A stretch of 64,000 nt of DNA from Zestosphaera sp. (GTDB lineage: Archaea; Thermoproteota; Thermoprotei_A; Sulfolobales; NBVN01). This document shows positions 34,032 to 41,791 of this stretch, in pieces. A program made the translations under genes and the position numbers. Where the stretch lies: positions 1 to 64,000 of the forward strand of contig JAVYVJ010000001.1 of assembly GCA_038727705.1 (NCBI GenBank), given 5' to 3'. Under the pieces are notes generated by a model. That model saw only the letters and a program-made list of their open reading frames with translations. It was not told the origin of the DNA and did no database searches. Numbering within the stretch: position 1 is the first letter of the stretch; each line of letters begins with the position of its first letter.

Positions 34032-34186
34032 CATTCCTTATAAACGCTTTCAATTCTGTCTCACTATTAGCTTCCGGGTTTGATGAATCTGTGGTCGTGC
34101 AGACTTATTAACTGACATAAGTACCAGTCATTGTGATAAGTCGTTGCTCTTTGATTTAGCTCCTAAGACTTCTAGGAGGGATTTAT

Positions 34187-34726
34187 ATGTTTGATGAAGA
34201 GCTTAAAAGTCTCCATATGGGATATGAGAACGCCAGGCTTGTGGCTCTCGTGGGGCCTCGTAGGGCTGGGAAGACTAGCCTGATCCTCTCGTTTCTAGAC
34301 GAGTATAGTATTCCCCACATGTTCGTTGATTGCTGGGCAGTCCCGCTTTCGGAATACGGGGTTTCTTTCAGGAGGTTTGCGGAGGACCTCTCAAGCGCTG
34401 TTAACGCGTTTCTAGGCAAGCACGAGAGATTCGCAAGTAGGTTGCTGGGCTTCCTGAAGGGTGTTAATGGGGTTGAGGTCGATGCTTCTGTTGTCAAGAT
34501 TTTCCTGAGGTGGAGGAGGGAGAGGTTCAGCGTTGCCGCTCTTTTAGAGAGGTTGAACACGTTCGCTGGGCATCTATCGACGCCTCCGGCACCTGAGTTA
34601 ATGAGGGGGAATCAGAACGCTGGCAGGCGAGGCAGTTCCGGAGGTCTAAGTTGGCACTACTTGGACTCAAAGCCGCTGAGGGTAGTCCACGCCCTGAGTA
34701 GGAAGCACTTCTGTAGCCACCGCTAG
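34187..34726 (+). pseudogene. Truncated archaeal AAA-type ATPase (ATPase_2/MNS-like)
   Basis: The first about 125 residues look like the archaeal ATPase family with P-loop GPRRAGKTSLI, FVDCWAVPLSEYGVSFRRF and EVDASVVKIFLRWRRERFSVAALLERLN, but the Walker B, arginine finger and C-terminal winged helix expected in a 350-450-residue protein are missing. From residue 126 the sequence changes character (STPPAPELMRGNQNAGRRGSSGG...) and stops. The tail vaguely resembles TnpB C-termini, suggesting a deletion or insertion joined the two, but that is inference. Confidence 0.6.
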
Positions 34727-34867
34727 AGACTCGATCTCAAAGTGAGTCCAGCGACATACAGGATATGCCAAAGGCGTTTCAAGCTATGCAAGCACCTAAG
34801 CAGAACCCGCTGGCAACAAGTTCGGCTTTTTAGGCTGTGAAACCGACTAACGCCTGGGTGCGGTGGC

Positions 34868-35620
34868 TTGAAGGTCTTGGTGCTGTCGGACGTCCACGGC
34901 AACGCCGACGCGTTGCACTCAGTGCTTGAGGACGCTGGGGGGTGGGACTACATCTGGTTCCTAGGCGACTTAGTTGACTACGGCCCCGAGCCCCACGTAG
35001 TCATCGACTCAATCAGGGGTTTAAGACCTGAGGTAATCGTCATGGGGAACCACGACCACGCCGTAGTGACTAACGGCGACTGCATGTGCGCCCCCGAAAT
35101 GCGCGAGCTTAGTGAGTACACGCGGCTCAACATCTCCCGCAGACTCCTCAGCGAGGAGCAGGTCAAGTGGCTGAGCACCGCTCCCAGGACGCGCGAGGTC
35201 TCCGCGGGCGGGCTGAGGGTCTACGTGGCCCACGGGTCGCCTAGGAACCCGCTTTACGGATATTTAAAGCCCACCCTAACCGCTGAGGAGTTGAGGCTCG
35301 CCTTAACCCCTAGCCAGGTCGCCCTCAGGCCCAGACCGGTGAACGCCGACGTAGTCCTCACAGGACACACCCACATCCCCACCGACATTAAGGTGGACTC
35401 AATAAGGGTGCTGAACCCCGGGAGCGTCGGCCAGCCGAGGGACGGGGATCCGAGAGCTTCGTACATGATGATCGACGCAGACGGGTGGAGTGTGGAGGTC
35501 CGCAGGGTCAAGTACGACGTCACGAAGGTGGTCAGAAAGCTGAGGACGCTGAACCTAGAGGCCAAGTACGTCGCGTGGATTGAGGATATTCTGAGAAATG
35601 GTAGGATCACGACACGTTAG
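34868..35620 (+). CDS. Metallophosphoesterase (YfcE/MJ0936-like)
   Basis: A 250-residue calcineurin-like phosphoesterase with all metal motifs: LSDVHGN, FLGDLVDYGP, MGNHDHAV, VAHGSPRNP and LTGHTH, then NPGSVGQPRDGDP. Such small archaeal enzymes hydrolyse phosphodiesters or phosphomonoesters with broad specificity. Start TTG 34868 after gggtgcggtggc. It stands alone, downstream of the broken ATPase. Confidence 0.9.
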   Translation: MKVLVLSDVHGNADALHSVLEDAGGWDYIWFLGDLVDYGPEPHVVIDSIRGLRPEVIVMGNHDHAVVTNGDCMCAPEMRELSEYTRLNISRRLLSEEQVKWLSTAPRTREVSAGGLRVYVAHGSPRNPLYGYLKPTLTAEELRLALTPSQVALRPRPVNADVVLTGHTHIPTDIKVDSIRVLNPGSVGQPRDGDPRASYMMIDADGWSVEVRRVKYDVTKVVRKLRTLNLEAKYVAWIEDILRNGRITTR

Positions 35621-35702
35621 CCTTCAGAGCACTCCTGAGACGTCCAATATTGCGTACCGCATGACGCTGAAGACGATGCTATGGAGGTATGTTTTTGATG
35701 CG

Positions 35703-36926
35703 TTAGACTATGTAGTCTTCACACTTCTCTATTATCTCCACATACTTTAGCCCGTGGTCGGGTATTATGACTACCACATCGCCGTCGGCGATTAACCCAT
35801 CATTGATTGCTCTCCTCGTTGCGCTAACTACGGCGCCTCCGCTGAGACCTATCATTATCCCATCCCCTCTTGCCACGTTGATAACCCCCTCCAACGCATC
35901 CTCGAGGGTTACATCATATATTTTATCCACCCTAACCAGATGCACCCATTTCATCCCCGTCTCAATCCTCCTGATGCCAGGTATTATGGACCCTGGAGTC
36001 GGCTGGGCGCCGATGATCCTCACACGGTCTCCATATCTGTTCTTCATATAGTGGGAGATCCCTGAGAGATGTCCTGAGGTGCCAAGCCCACTCACCACGG
36101 CGGTCAGCCTTAAGCCGGCCTCCCTCGCCTGAAGCTCTATCTCCTTGGCGGTATACCTTAGGTGGGCTTCGAAGTTCAAGTCATTCTCAAACTGATTTAA
36201 GTTGAGGGCTCCGTTCCTCAAGGCGTCCTCCCTAACGTCCTCAATCATTTCAACGGTTATAGAGGCCCTCCCCCTAATTACCTCAGCCCCCAGCAACCTG
36301 AATATATAATCCACACACTGCTGAGCTGTTGAAGGTACGTAGAGTCGGGTCTTCAGTCCGTAGTTGTTTGAGAGACCAGCTAATGCCAACCCAGTGTTGG
36401 TTGAGGTGGCTTCATAGAGCTTCTTTAAGCCACTGGATCTCCTCAGGGTCTCCCTCAACATGTACCAAGCAATCCTATCCTTAATACTACAACTGAAGGG
36501 ATTATACCATTCGAGCTTAGCCCAGACCCTGAGGGAGTTGTTTGACATGCTCTTCAGGAGCACTAGTGGCGTGGGCCAGTTTCTGTACAGCAGCTCCTCA
36601 GTACTCATGAAGACGCGCGCGGGCGGAGGACTTAACTCATCGTAGAAGCCCAGGGACTCCAACGGTGTGAACAAGGATCCCTCAACATCCTCAGAACCTG
36701 CCTTCACCACGGGCACGTAAGTGCAGCCAAGCCTCCTGAGGACATCGCATAACGCATTGCCCTCAACGACGTTGTTCAATGAGTCAACCATGATCGCACC
36801 CTTCACACCGCCCGTCCTCAGGATATCCCCTGACATCTCCAAGAACTTCTTGAAATCCACTTCACTACACTTCATGGAATCAAGTCGGACGAGCCTCGCA
36901 CCCATGCGGACCACCTTTAATAACAC
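35703..36926 (-). CDS. O-phosphoserine sulfhydrylase-like cysteine synthase with extra N-terminal domain
   Basis: Residues from about 110 on are a PLP enzyme of the CysK fold: KLEWYNPFSCSIKDR with the Schiff-base lysine, TSTNTGLALAGLS substrate loop, NQFENDLNFEAHLR, SGLGTSGHLSG phosphate loop, IIPGIRRIETGMKWV and a C-terminal LSGGAVVSA. This resembles the Aeropyrum O-phosphoserine sulfhydrylase, which makes cysteine from OPS and sulfide. The first about 80 residues (VKGAIMVDSLNNVVEGNALCDVLRRLG...VPVVKAG) look like a degenerate ParB/SerK-type domain. Start GTG 36926 at the divergent promoter. First gene of the sulfur island. Confidence 0.85.
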   Translation of the reverse strand: MLLKVVRMGARLVRLDSMKCSEVDFKKFLEMSGDILRTGGVKGAIMVDSLNNVVEGNALCDVLRRLGCTYVPVVKAGSEDVEGSLFTPLESLGFYDELSPPPARVFMSTEELLYRNWPTPLVLLKSMSNNSLRVWAKLEWYNPFSCSIKDRIAWYMLRETLRRSSGLKKLYEATSTNTGLALAGLSNNYGLKTRLYVPSTAQQCVDYIFRLLGAEVIRGRASITVEMIEDVREDALRNGALNLNQFENDLNFEAHLRYTAKEIELQAREAGLRLTAVVSGLGTSGHLSGISHYMKNRYGDRVRIIGAQPTPGSIIPGIRRIETGMKWVHLVRVDKIYDVTLEDALEGVINVARGDGIMIGLSGGAVVSATRRAINDGLIADGDVVVIIPDHGLKYVEIIEKCEDYIV

Positions 36927-36965
36927 TATTATAATGTTTTTAATAAATAATACAGTTATTAAAGG
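36914..36965. promoter_or_regulatory. Perfect 11-bp inverted repeat around the divergent sulfur promoters
   Basis: CCTTTAATAAC (36914-36924) is repeated in inverse as GTTATTAAAGG (36955-36965), separated by 30 bp of AT-rich DNA that must hold both promoters (OPS sulfhydrylase to the left, E1-like gene to the right). The right arm sits just before the ATG at 36975. A dimeric or tetrameric repressor bound to both arms could control both directions. Confidence 0.5.
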
Positions 36966-36974
36966 GAGAGGAGA

Positions 36975-37799
36975 ATGGGAAAACGCTTCGATCTTCTTGA
37001 GATGTTCTCAAGGCAGCTCATAGTCAGGGAGGTAGGAGTTAACGGCCAGTTGAGACTCCTTGAAAGCAGGGTCGCTGTGATTGGGTGTGGGGCCACGGGA
37101 ACCGCGACAGTGGAACTACTTGTGAGGGCTGGGATCGGCTACGTGAGGATAATCGATAGAGATATTGTGGAATTAAGTAATATATCACGTTCGCACCTCC
37201 ACACAGTGGAAGATGCCATGGAAGCGAAACCGAAGGCTCTCAGTTGTGCTGAGAAATTAATGAAGATCAACCCATATGCGAGGATTGATTATGTTGTAAG
37301 TGAAGTCAACCCACGAAATATAGAGGATCTAGTTAAGGATGTGGACATTATAGTTGACGGAACAGACAACATGATGACTAGGTACCTGATAAATGACGCG
37401 TCCCTTAAGCTTAGTAAGCCGTGGGTTATGCAGGGAGCCAGCACTTGGTACGGACAAGTAATCCTAATAAGGCCTCGAGTTACTGCCTGCCTTAGATGTC
37501 TAATGCCTGAGCCGCCGCCGGAGGTAGGCAATGCCTGTAGTATCTTAGGAACGATGAATACAACCATTTCGCTGATTACCTCAATATCGGCTAACGAAGT
37601 CATTAAGCATATTTTAGGGCTGAGCTCAGGTGGTGAGTTAATATATGTTGACGCACTGAGGAATCAAGTAACTAAGTTTAGATTAGTTAGGAATCCCTCA
37701 TGCCCTGCCTGCTCACAAAACAAGTTGGAATTCATCACATCTCAGGAGTTTATAAGGGTTAAGAGAGTGTGGGTCCCACGCGGTTCAAGTGTATCCTGA
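36975..37799 (+). CDS. E1-like ThiF/MoeB adenylyltransferase (core domain)
   Basis: A 274-residue ubiquitin-activating-type enzyme: nucleotide loop GCGATGTATVELL (38-50), ligand Asp in VDGTDN (131), structural zinc C172/C175 and C243/C246, and the position of the thiol-accepting cysteine at C188 (GNACSILGTM). It would adenylate the C-terminus of a small ubiquitin-like sulfur carrier, which is not found in the window. The domain that normally follows the second zinc pair in this subfamily is absent here and is encoded in the next frame. Confidence 0.88.
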   Translation: MGKRFDLLEMFSRQLIVREVGVNGQLRLLESRVAVIGCGATGTATVELLVRAGIGYVRIIDRDIVELSNISRSHLHTVEDAMEAKPKALSCAEKLMKINPYARIDYVVSEVNPRNIEDLVKDVDIIVDGTDNMMTRYLINDASLKLSKPWVMQGASTWYGQVILIRPRVTACLRCLMPEPPPEVGNACSILGTMNTTISLITSISANEVIKHILGLSSGGELIYVDALRNQVTKFRLVRNPSCPACSQNKLEFITSQEFIRVKRVWVPRGSSVS

Positions 37800-38046
37800 A
37801 AAACCCGTAAATATAAACACGTGCAACGTTCAAGGGCTAAGTACTCAATCACCATGTGTTAAAGTAGTTTTGACGACGCCATATCTGCTGAAGGCACTTG
37901 TAGAAGACTATGAAGTAGTGTTATTCAATGATGGCCGGGCAATAATAAATGGATTGACGGATGGAGAACTAGCTATGAGGATATACAACGAGTTAATGAA
38001 AAACCTGTTCACGACTAACTCTAAGGCGACTCACTGTGGTTTATGA
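37789..38046 (+). CDS. C-terminal domain of the E1-like protein in a separate frame
   Basis: 85 residues starting GTG 37789 and overlapping the E1 core gene by 11 bases in the +1 frame. It contains TCNVQGL near the start and VVLFNDGRAIINGLTDGELAMRIYNELM, matching the C-terminal tail found fused to many ThiF/MoeB-like E1 enzymes (LCGxNxVQI and FPDGRAIIKGTxDxxxAxxIYxRY-like). So this is either a natural split of the E1 or a frameshift; the new frame has its own start. The segment ends in THCGL and overlaps tusA by 11 bases. Confidence 0.65.
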   Translation: MYPEKPVNINTCNVQGLSTQSPCVKVVLTTPYLLKALVEDYEVVLFNDGRAIINGLTDGELAMRIYNELMKNLFTTNSKATHCGL

Positions 38047-38272
38047 GGTCCTCGATTTAAGAGGCATCCCATGTCCAGAGCCTCTCATAAGAGTGGTGAG
38101 AGTAATTGACACACTAAGCATTGGATGCTCATTAAGGGTTCTGCTAGATAACATGGATTGCGTTAAGCTAATTAAGGAAGCTGTAGAAGGGTTTGAATTA
38201 GGGTCTGTAGAGACTATACCTGAAGGCAATAGCTTCATACTAATTATAAAGGTCGGGGACCGTGAAACATAA
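38036..38272 (+). CDS. tusA: TusA-type sulfur carrier
   Basis: A 78-residue TusA/SirA protein with the CPxP-type motif GIPCPEPLIRV, cysteine 13 being the persulfide site. TusA passes sulfur from a cysteine desulfurase to acceptors such as tRNA thiolation or molybdenum cofactor proteins. It directly follows the split E1, and convergent to it lie IscU and IscS. Confidence 0.9.
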   Translation: MVYEVLDLRGIPCPEPLIRVVRVIDTLSIGCSLRVLLDNMDCVKLIKEAVEGFELGSVETIPEGNSFILIIKVGDRET

Positions 38273-38282
38273 GCACTAACTC

Positions 38283-38528
38283 TCAAGGGTTACACTTCTT
38301 GATCCTAGCTAATAACGCATTGCCTTCTAGCCCTCTAAGAATTTCCAATACGTATCCCTTCTTCTTTAAGATAATCCTAAGCACGTCAGGAGGTAGAATA
38401 TCCTTGTAAAATACTATTTCGAAATCGTTAAGTTTTTCGTTGATCAGCTTCATTAACTTGATTACAGGGTCGCCCGTACATCCACCAACCTTATCGCTAC
38501 GTAGGTCGAAAATTCGTTCTTCATCCAT
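38283..38528 (-). CDS. TusA-like small protein with CTGDP in place of CPxP
   Basis: 81 residues. The order FDLRSDKVGGCTGDPVIKLMKLINEKLN, then VFYKDI, then ILKKKGYVLEIL follows the TusA fold (LDLRG, CPxPxxK, helix, strand, second helix, strand), but the CPxP motif is replaced by CTGDP, with cysteine 17 kept. It overlaps the end of iscU by eight bases and so belongs to the iscS-iscU transcript. Likely another sulfur carrier; no exact family is recognised. Confidence 0.6.
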   Translation of the reverse strand: MDEERIFDLRSDKVGGCTGDPVIKLMKLINEKLNDFEIVFYKDILPPDVLRIILKKKGYVLEILRGLEGNALLARIKKCNP

Positions 38529-39051
38529 CTGACTTACCTATTGACTCCTTAAATTGTCTCCCATATATTCTCTTAATGAGTTCTTCCTCCTCAACGGCCT
38601 GTCTCTCCTCGACTGTCAAGTCTGAAGGCAGCCACTCAGGCATATTGCCCACCGTGGTGTAGTAAGCCCTCACAGCCCTCTTAAGGGCTCCCACAGCAAG
38701 TATGCTGCAGTGGTACTTTATTGGTGGCAGACCACCTAACCTGTCAGAGATGTCTTTCCACTTGATACTCCAAGCCTCTCTCAAGGTCTTCCCAATTATT
38801 AAGTCTGTAAGTATGCTTGCAGCTGCTATGTTGGCAGCGCATCCATAACTCTCGAACGTTGCTTTCTCTACAACTTCTTTGTCATTTATCCTCAGGTAGA
38901 GCTTTATGACGTCGCCGCACGCAGGGCTGCCTGCCACTGACTGAACCGTCGGATTCTCCAAGGGTCCGACATTCTTCGGATTTCTAAAGTGCTTAAGCAC
39001 TTCCGGCGAGTATGGAAGCGGGATTCGCGAACTCACTTGTCTTGCCTCCAT
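38521..39051 (-). CDS. iscU: IscU/NifU-type Fe-S scaffold
   Basis: A 176-residue scaffold protein with the three cluster cysteines C45 (GSPACGDV), C71 (YGCAANIAAAS) and C115 (KYHCSILAVGAL), and the family Asp47. Its C-terminal extension after about residue 130 (WLPSDLTVEERQAVEEEEL) is common in archaeal forms. Start ATG 39051 overlaps the iscS end by 19 bases. Assembles Fe-S clusters with sulfur from IscS. Confidence 0.93.
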   Translation of the reverse strand: MEARQVSSRIPLPYSPEVLKHFRNPKNVGPLENPTVQSVAGSPACGDVIKLYLRINDKEVVEKATFESYGCAANIAAASILTDLIIGKTLREAWSIKWKDISDRLGGLPPIKYHCSILAVGALKRAVRAYYTTVGNMPEWLPSDLTVEERQAVEEEELIKRIYGRQFKESIGKSDG

Positions 39052-40298
39052 ATAACACTGTTATTTCGATAGTTATAAACTTTCTTAGGGGTTAGTGGGC
39101 TGATCTTCCTAAGCCTCTCAACGGACTTAGGCAGTACCTCAAGTGCGTACGTTATGTCGTCCTCCCTGTGATATCTTGACACCTTAAACAGTATGCTTCC
39201 ATGAGCTAACTCATACTCTCTCCCGATGGCTAGGAGGACGTGGCTGGGTTCGAGGAACCTTGAACTACATGCGCTGCCGCTCGAGACATAGACCCCGTAG
39301 TGGCTGAGCTCGACAGTGAGTGCCTCACCCTCCACATACCTGAACGAGACATTCACGTTGTCAGGGGCTCTCCTATCGCCCAGAGGCCCGTTAACTATGA
39401 CTTCACTGACCGAGCTCAAGATTCCTGTCATCAACTTATCCCTTAACCTGGTCATGTAGCTCACATTTTCCTCGAACTCGGTGAGCATCAACTCCACCGC
39501 CTTCTTGAAACCGGCTATCAGGGGAATTAATTCAACACCAGGCCAGAGCTTCTCAACGCTTAGCTGCCCCCTTACTATGGGCTCAACCCTAACGCCTTCC
39601 CCGATGTAGAGTAACCCGACCCCTCGGGGACCGTGTATCTTGTGGCTGCTTAAGGTCATCATATCAACGCCTAACTCCTTCAGGTTAACCTTTACCCTTC
39701 CGTAAGCACTGCTGGCGTCGGTGTGGATAACCGCTTCAGGACTACCGTCCCTAACTATATCCACTAAGTCCCTTAACCTTTGAATAGTCCCTATTTCGTG
39801 ATTGACTAGCTGGATGCTTACTAGCGCAGTATCCCTATCCACGTAGTACTTGAGGATTTCGGGGTCGACGGAACCCTCACCATCTACCGGAACCCTCACC
39901 ACCTTCAGTCCGAAGAGCTCCCCAATGAATTCTGCAGCAAATATGACGCTCAAGTGCTCGATGGATGAAACCAGTATCTTCTTACCTTTCAGTCTCTCCC
40001 TGTTAGCTATGACGTAGCCTTGTATGGCTAAGTTATTAGCCTCGGTGCCGCTGTGCGTGAAGATGAAGCCCTCTGGATCACCGACCTCGACAGTTTTCGA
40101 CACAAGCTCCTTAGCCTCCATAAGGAGATCTAGGGCCTCCCAGCCCGGCTTATGCGTTATCGCTGGATGGCCGTAGCCATACTTATTGAAGAAGGGCACC
40201 ATAGCCTCAACTACTTCGTCAGGCACATAGCCAGAGTTCTCCAGGTCGAAATAGACCTCCCTCGGCGGCGTGCTGTGTTCCCTCAGTAGCTCCTTAAT
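39033..40298 (-). CDS. iscS: Cysteine desulfurase IscS, probable ATT start
   Basis: PLP lysine in SSHKIHGPRGVGLLYI, sulfur-carrying cysteine in SSGSACSSRFLEPSHVLLAIG. The first canonical start (GTG 40226) begins at residue VPDEVVEAM and would cut the strand containing VYFDLENSGY, the equivalent of IYLDNAAT in IscS. In-frame codons upstream encode IKELLREHSTPPREVYFDLENSGY, with no ATG, GTG or TTG before the stop. A TATA box (rc 40322-40332) predicts transcription from about 40302, so ATT 40298 (or CTG 40286) is the likely initiator of a near-leaderless mRNA. Confidence 0.8.
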   Translation of the reverse strand: MKELLREHSTPPREVYFDLENSGYVPDEVVEAMVPFFNKYGYGHPAITHKPGWEALDLLMEAKELVSKTVEVGDPEGFIFTHSGTEANNLAIQGYVIANRERLKGKKILVSSIEHLSVIFAAEFIGELFGLKVVRVPVDGEGSVDPEILKYYVDRDTALVSIQLVNHEIGTIQRLRDLVDIVRDGSPEAVIHTDASSAYGRVKVNLKELGVDMMTLSSHKIHGPRGVGLLYIGEGVRVEPIVRGQLSVEKLWPGVELIPLIAGFKKAVELMLTEFEENVSYMTRLRDKLMTGILSSVSEVIVNGPLGDRRAPDNVNVSFRYVEGEALTVELSHYGVYVSSGSACSSRFLEPSHVLLAIGREYELAHGSILFKVSRYHREDDITYALEVLPKSVERLRKISPLTPKKVYNYRNNSVIWRQDK

Positions 40299-40302
40299 CG
40301 TA

Positions 40303-40416
40303 TTGTTGTATCACCAATAACAAATTTATAGAGGGAGTTATTAAGCGGAATCCCCAGCCTCAGTATGTTCCTTATCAATAACTAATTTATTTACTGTGAA
40401 ACAATTAGATTATTGT
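40303..40416. promoter_or_regulatory. Divergent iscS-sufS promoter region with inverted repeats
   Basis: TTGTT (40303-40307) and AACAA (40319-40323) form an inverted repeat over the iscS transcript start. ACAAT (40401-40405) and ATTGT (40412-40416) form one just upstream of the sufS start codon, near its likely transcript start, after an AT-rich TATA region (taatttatttac). Both sites have the same 5-bp core sequence family; they could be operators of one sulfur regulator. Confidence 0.35.
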
Positions 40417-40429
40417 CAGGTGTTGCACG

Positions 40430-41662
40430 ATGCTAAGCCCGGAGGTTATAAGGAGGGATTTCCCCCTCCTTACTAAGAGGAGGATTGTTTACTTCGACAA
40501 CGCCGCCACGTCTCAGAAACCCATTCACGTCATTGAGGCCATGAAAAACTTCTACGAAAATGTCAACAGTAACGTGCACAGGGGCATCCACAGTCTCTCG
40601 ATGGAGGCAAGCAGGATGTATGAGGAAGCTCACGAGATTGTGAGGGGCTTCATAGGAGCGAGGTACTTCGAGGAGATAGTGTTCACAGGCGGTGCTACCC
40701 AATCCCTCAACATGGCTGCCTACATGCTCGCTCCGATGCTGAACCCTGGGGATAATATCGTGATCTCCATAATGGAGCACCACAGTAACATGCTCCCCTG
40801 GATCCAGATCTCCAAGCTCAGAGGGGCTGAACTCAGGGTTGTCGGATTAGGTGAGGACTACACCATAGACTATGAGAAACTGACTGAATTGGTGGATGAG
40901 AGGACGAGAGTTATAGCACTCAGCCACATGAGCAACGTGTTAGGGACCATAGTAGACGTAAAGACGGTTTCCAAGCTAGCGCGGGAGAATGAGTCATTTC
41001 TTGTCGTGGATGGGGCGCAGAGCGTGCCCCACATACCCGTTTCAGTCAGAGACCTCGATGCGGACTTCCTGGCTTTCAGCGGACATAAGATGTTGGGGCC
41101 TACTGGAATAGGGGTCCTCTACATTAGGAAGGAGATTCAGGAGCTTTTAAAGCCGTTCTTCACAGGCGGCGGCACCGTTGAGAGCGTGGTGTTTGAAGAC
41201 GGTGTGTTTGAAGTGAAACTCCTGAACATGCCGTGGAACCTGGAGGCAGGCACCCCCAACATAGCCGGGGCGATCGGCTTAAGTGAGGCAGTTAAGTATC
41301 TCCTCAAGGTAGGGATGGAGAATGTGACCCTCCATGAGAAGGTCCTCATTGCCCACACCCTCAAGCAAGTCAGCAACGATGACCTATTAAGCAGGCACGT
41401 CAGAATATATGGACCATCTGACCTAGATGTGAGGGGCGGCATCATTGCGTTCAACGTGGACGATGTGAACCCTAATCTGGTCGCGTCATTCCTGGACGCC
41501 CACAGCATAGCTGTTAGGAGTGGGTATCATTGTGCCCAACCACTCCACAAGTACGTGGGAGCGAAGCTGGGTACCGTCAGGGTGAGTTACTACATCTACA
41601 ACACTGAGGAGGAAGTGAACTCAATGCTTGAGGCGTTACGCGAGTTTATGAAAAACAATTAA
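40430..41662 (+). CDS. sufS: SufS-type cysteine desulfurase
   Basis: A 410-residue group II desulfurase: RIVYFDNAATSQKP near the N-terminus, ITFTGG-like FTGGATQSLNM, MEHHSNMLPW, VDGAQSVPHI, the PLP lysine in FSGHKMLGPTGIGVLY, and the catalytic cysteine in RSGYHCAQPLH. SufS usually donates to SufBCD or to a SufE/TusA-like partner. Start ATG 40430. Divergent from iscS with its own promoter. Confidence 0.93.
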   Translation: MLSPEVIRRDFPLLTKRRIVYFDNAATSQKPIHVIEAMKNFYENVNSNVHRGIHSLSMEASRMYEEAHEIVRGFIGARYFEEIVFTGGATQSLNMAAYMLAPMLNPGDNIVISIMEHHSNMLPWIQISKLRGAELRVVGLGEDYTIDYEKLTELVDERTRVIALSHMSNVLGTIVDVKTVSKLARENESFLVVDGAQSVPHIPVSVRDLDADFLAFSGHKMLGPTGIGVLYIRKEIQELLKPFFTGGGTVESVVFEDGVFEVKLLNMPWNLEAGTPNIAGAIGLSEAVKYLLKVGMENVTLHEKVLIAHTLKQVSNDDLLSRHVRIYGPSDLDVRGGIIAFNVDDVNPNLVASFLDAHSIAVRSGYHCAQPLHKYVGAKLGTVRVSYYIYNTEEEVNSMLEALREFMKNN

Positions 41663-41791
41663 GCGGTATCTAGTTGCGAATCAAGGATAGTGGTAATCAT
41701 CACGTGGAGGTACGCACAGGGTGTTCTGGTTGAGGGAGTTCGTCGAATCGTCTTTTTATATCGTCTTCTTATATAGTCTTGCGGAGTAATT

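Noticed and set aside
34078-34117. A C/D guide RNA after tRNA-Arg: TTTGATGA, then CTGA about 25 bases later, behind a TATA-like ccttataaac.
   Set aside because: No recognisable C' or D' box, and the total length is too short for a standard double-guide RNA.
39050-39062. Palindrome ATAACACTGTTAT before iscU as a separate operator.
   Set aside because: It lies inside the iscS coding end; mentioned only as a possible weak relative of the sulfur promoter repeats.
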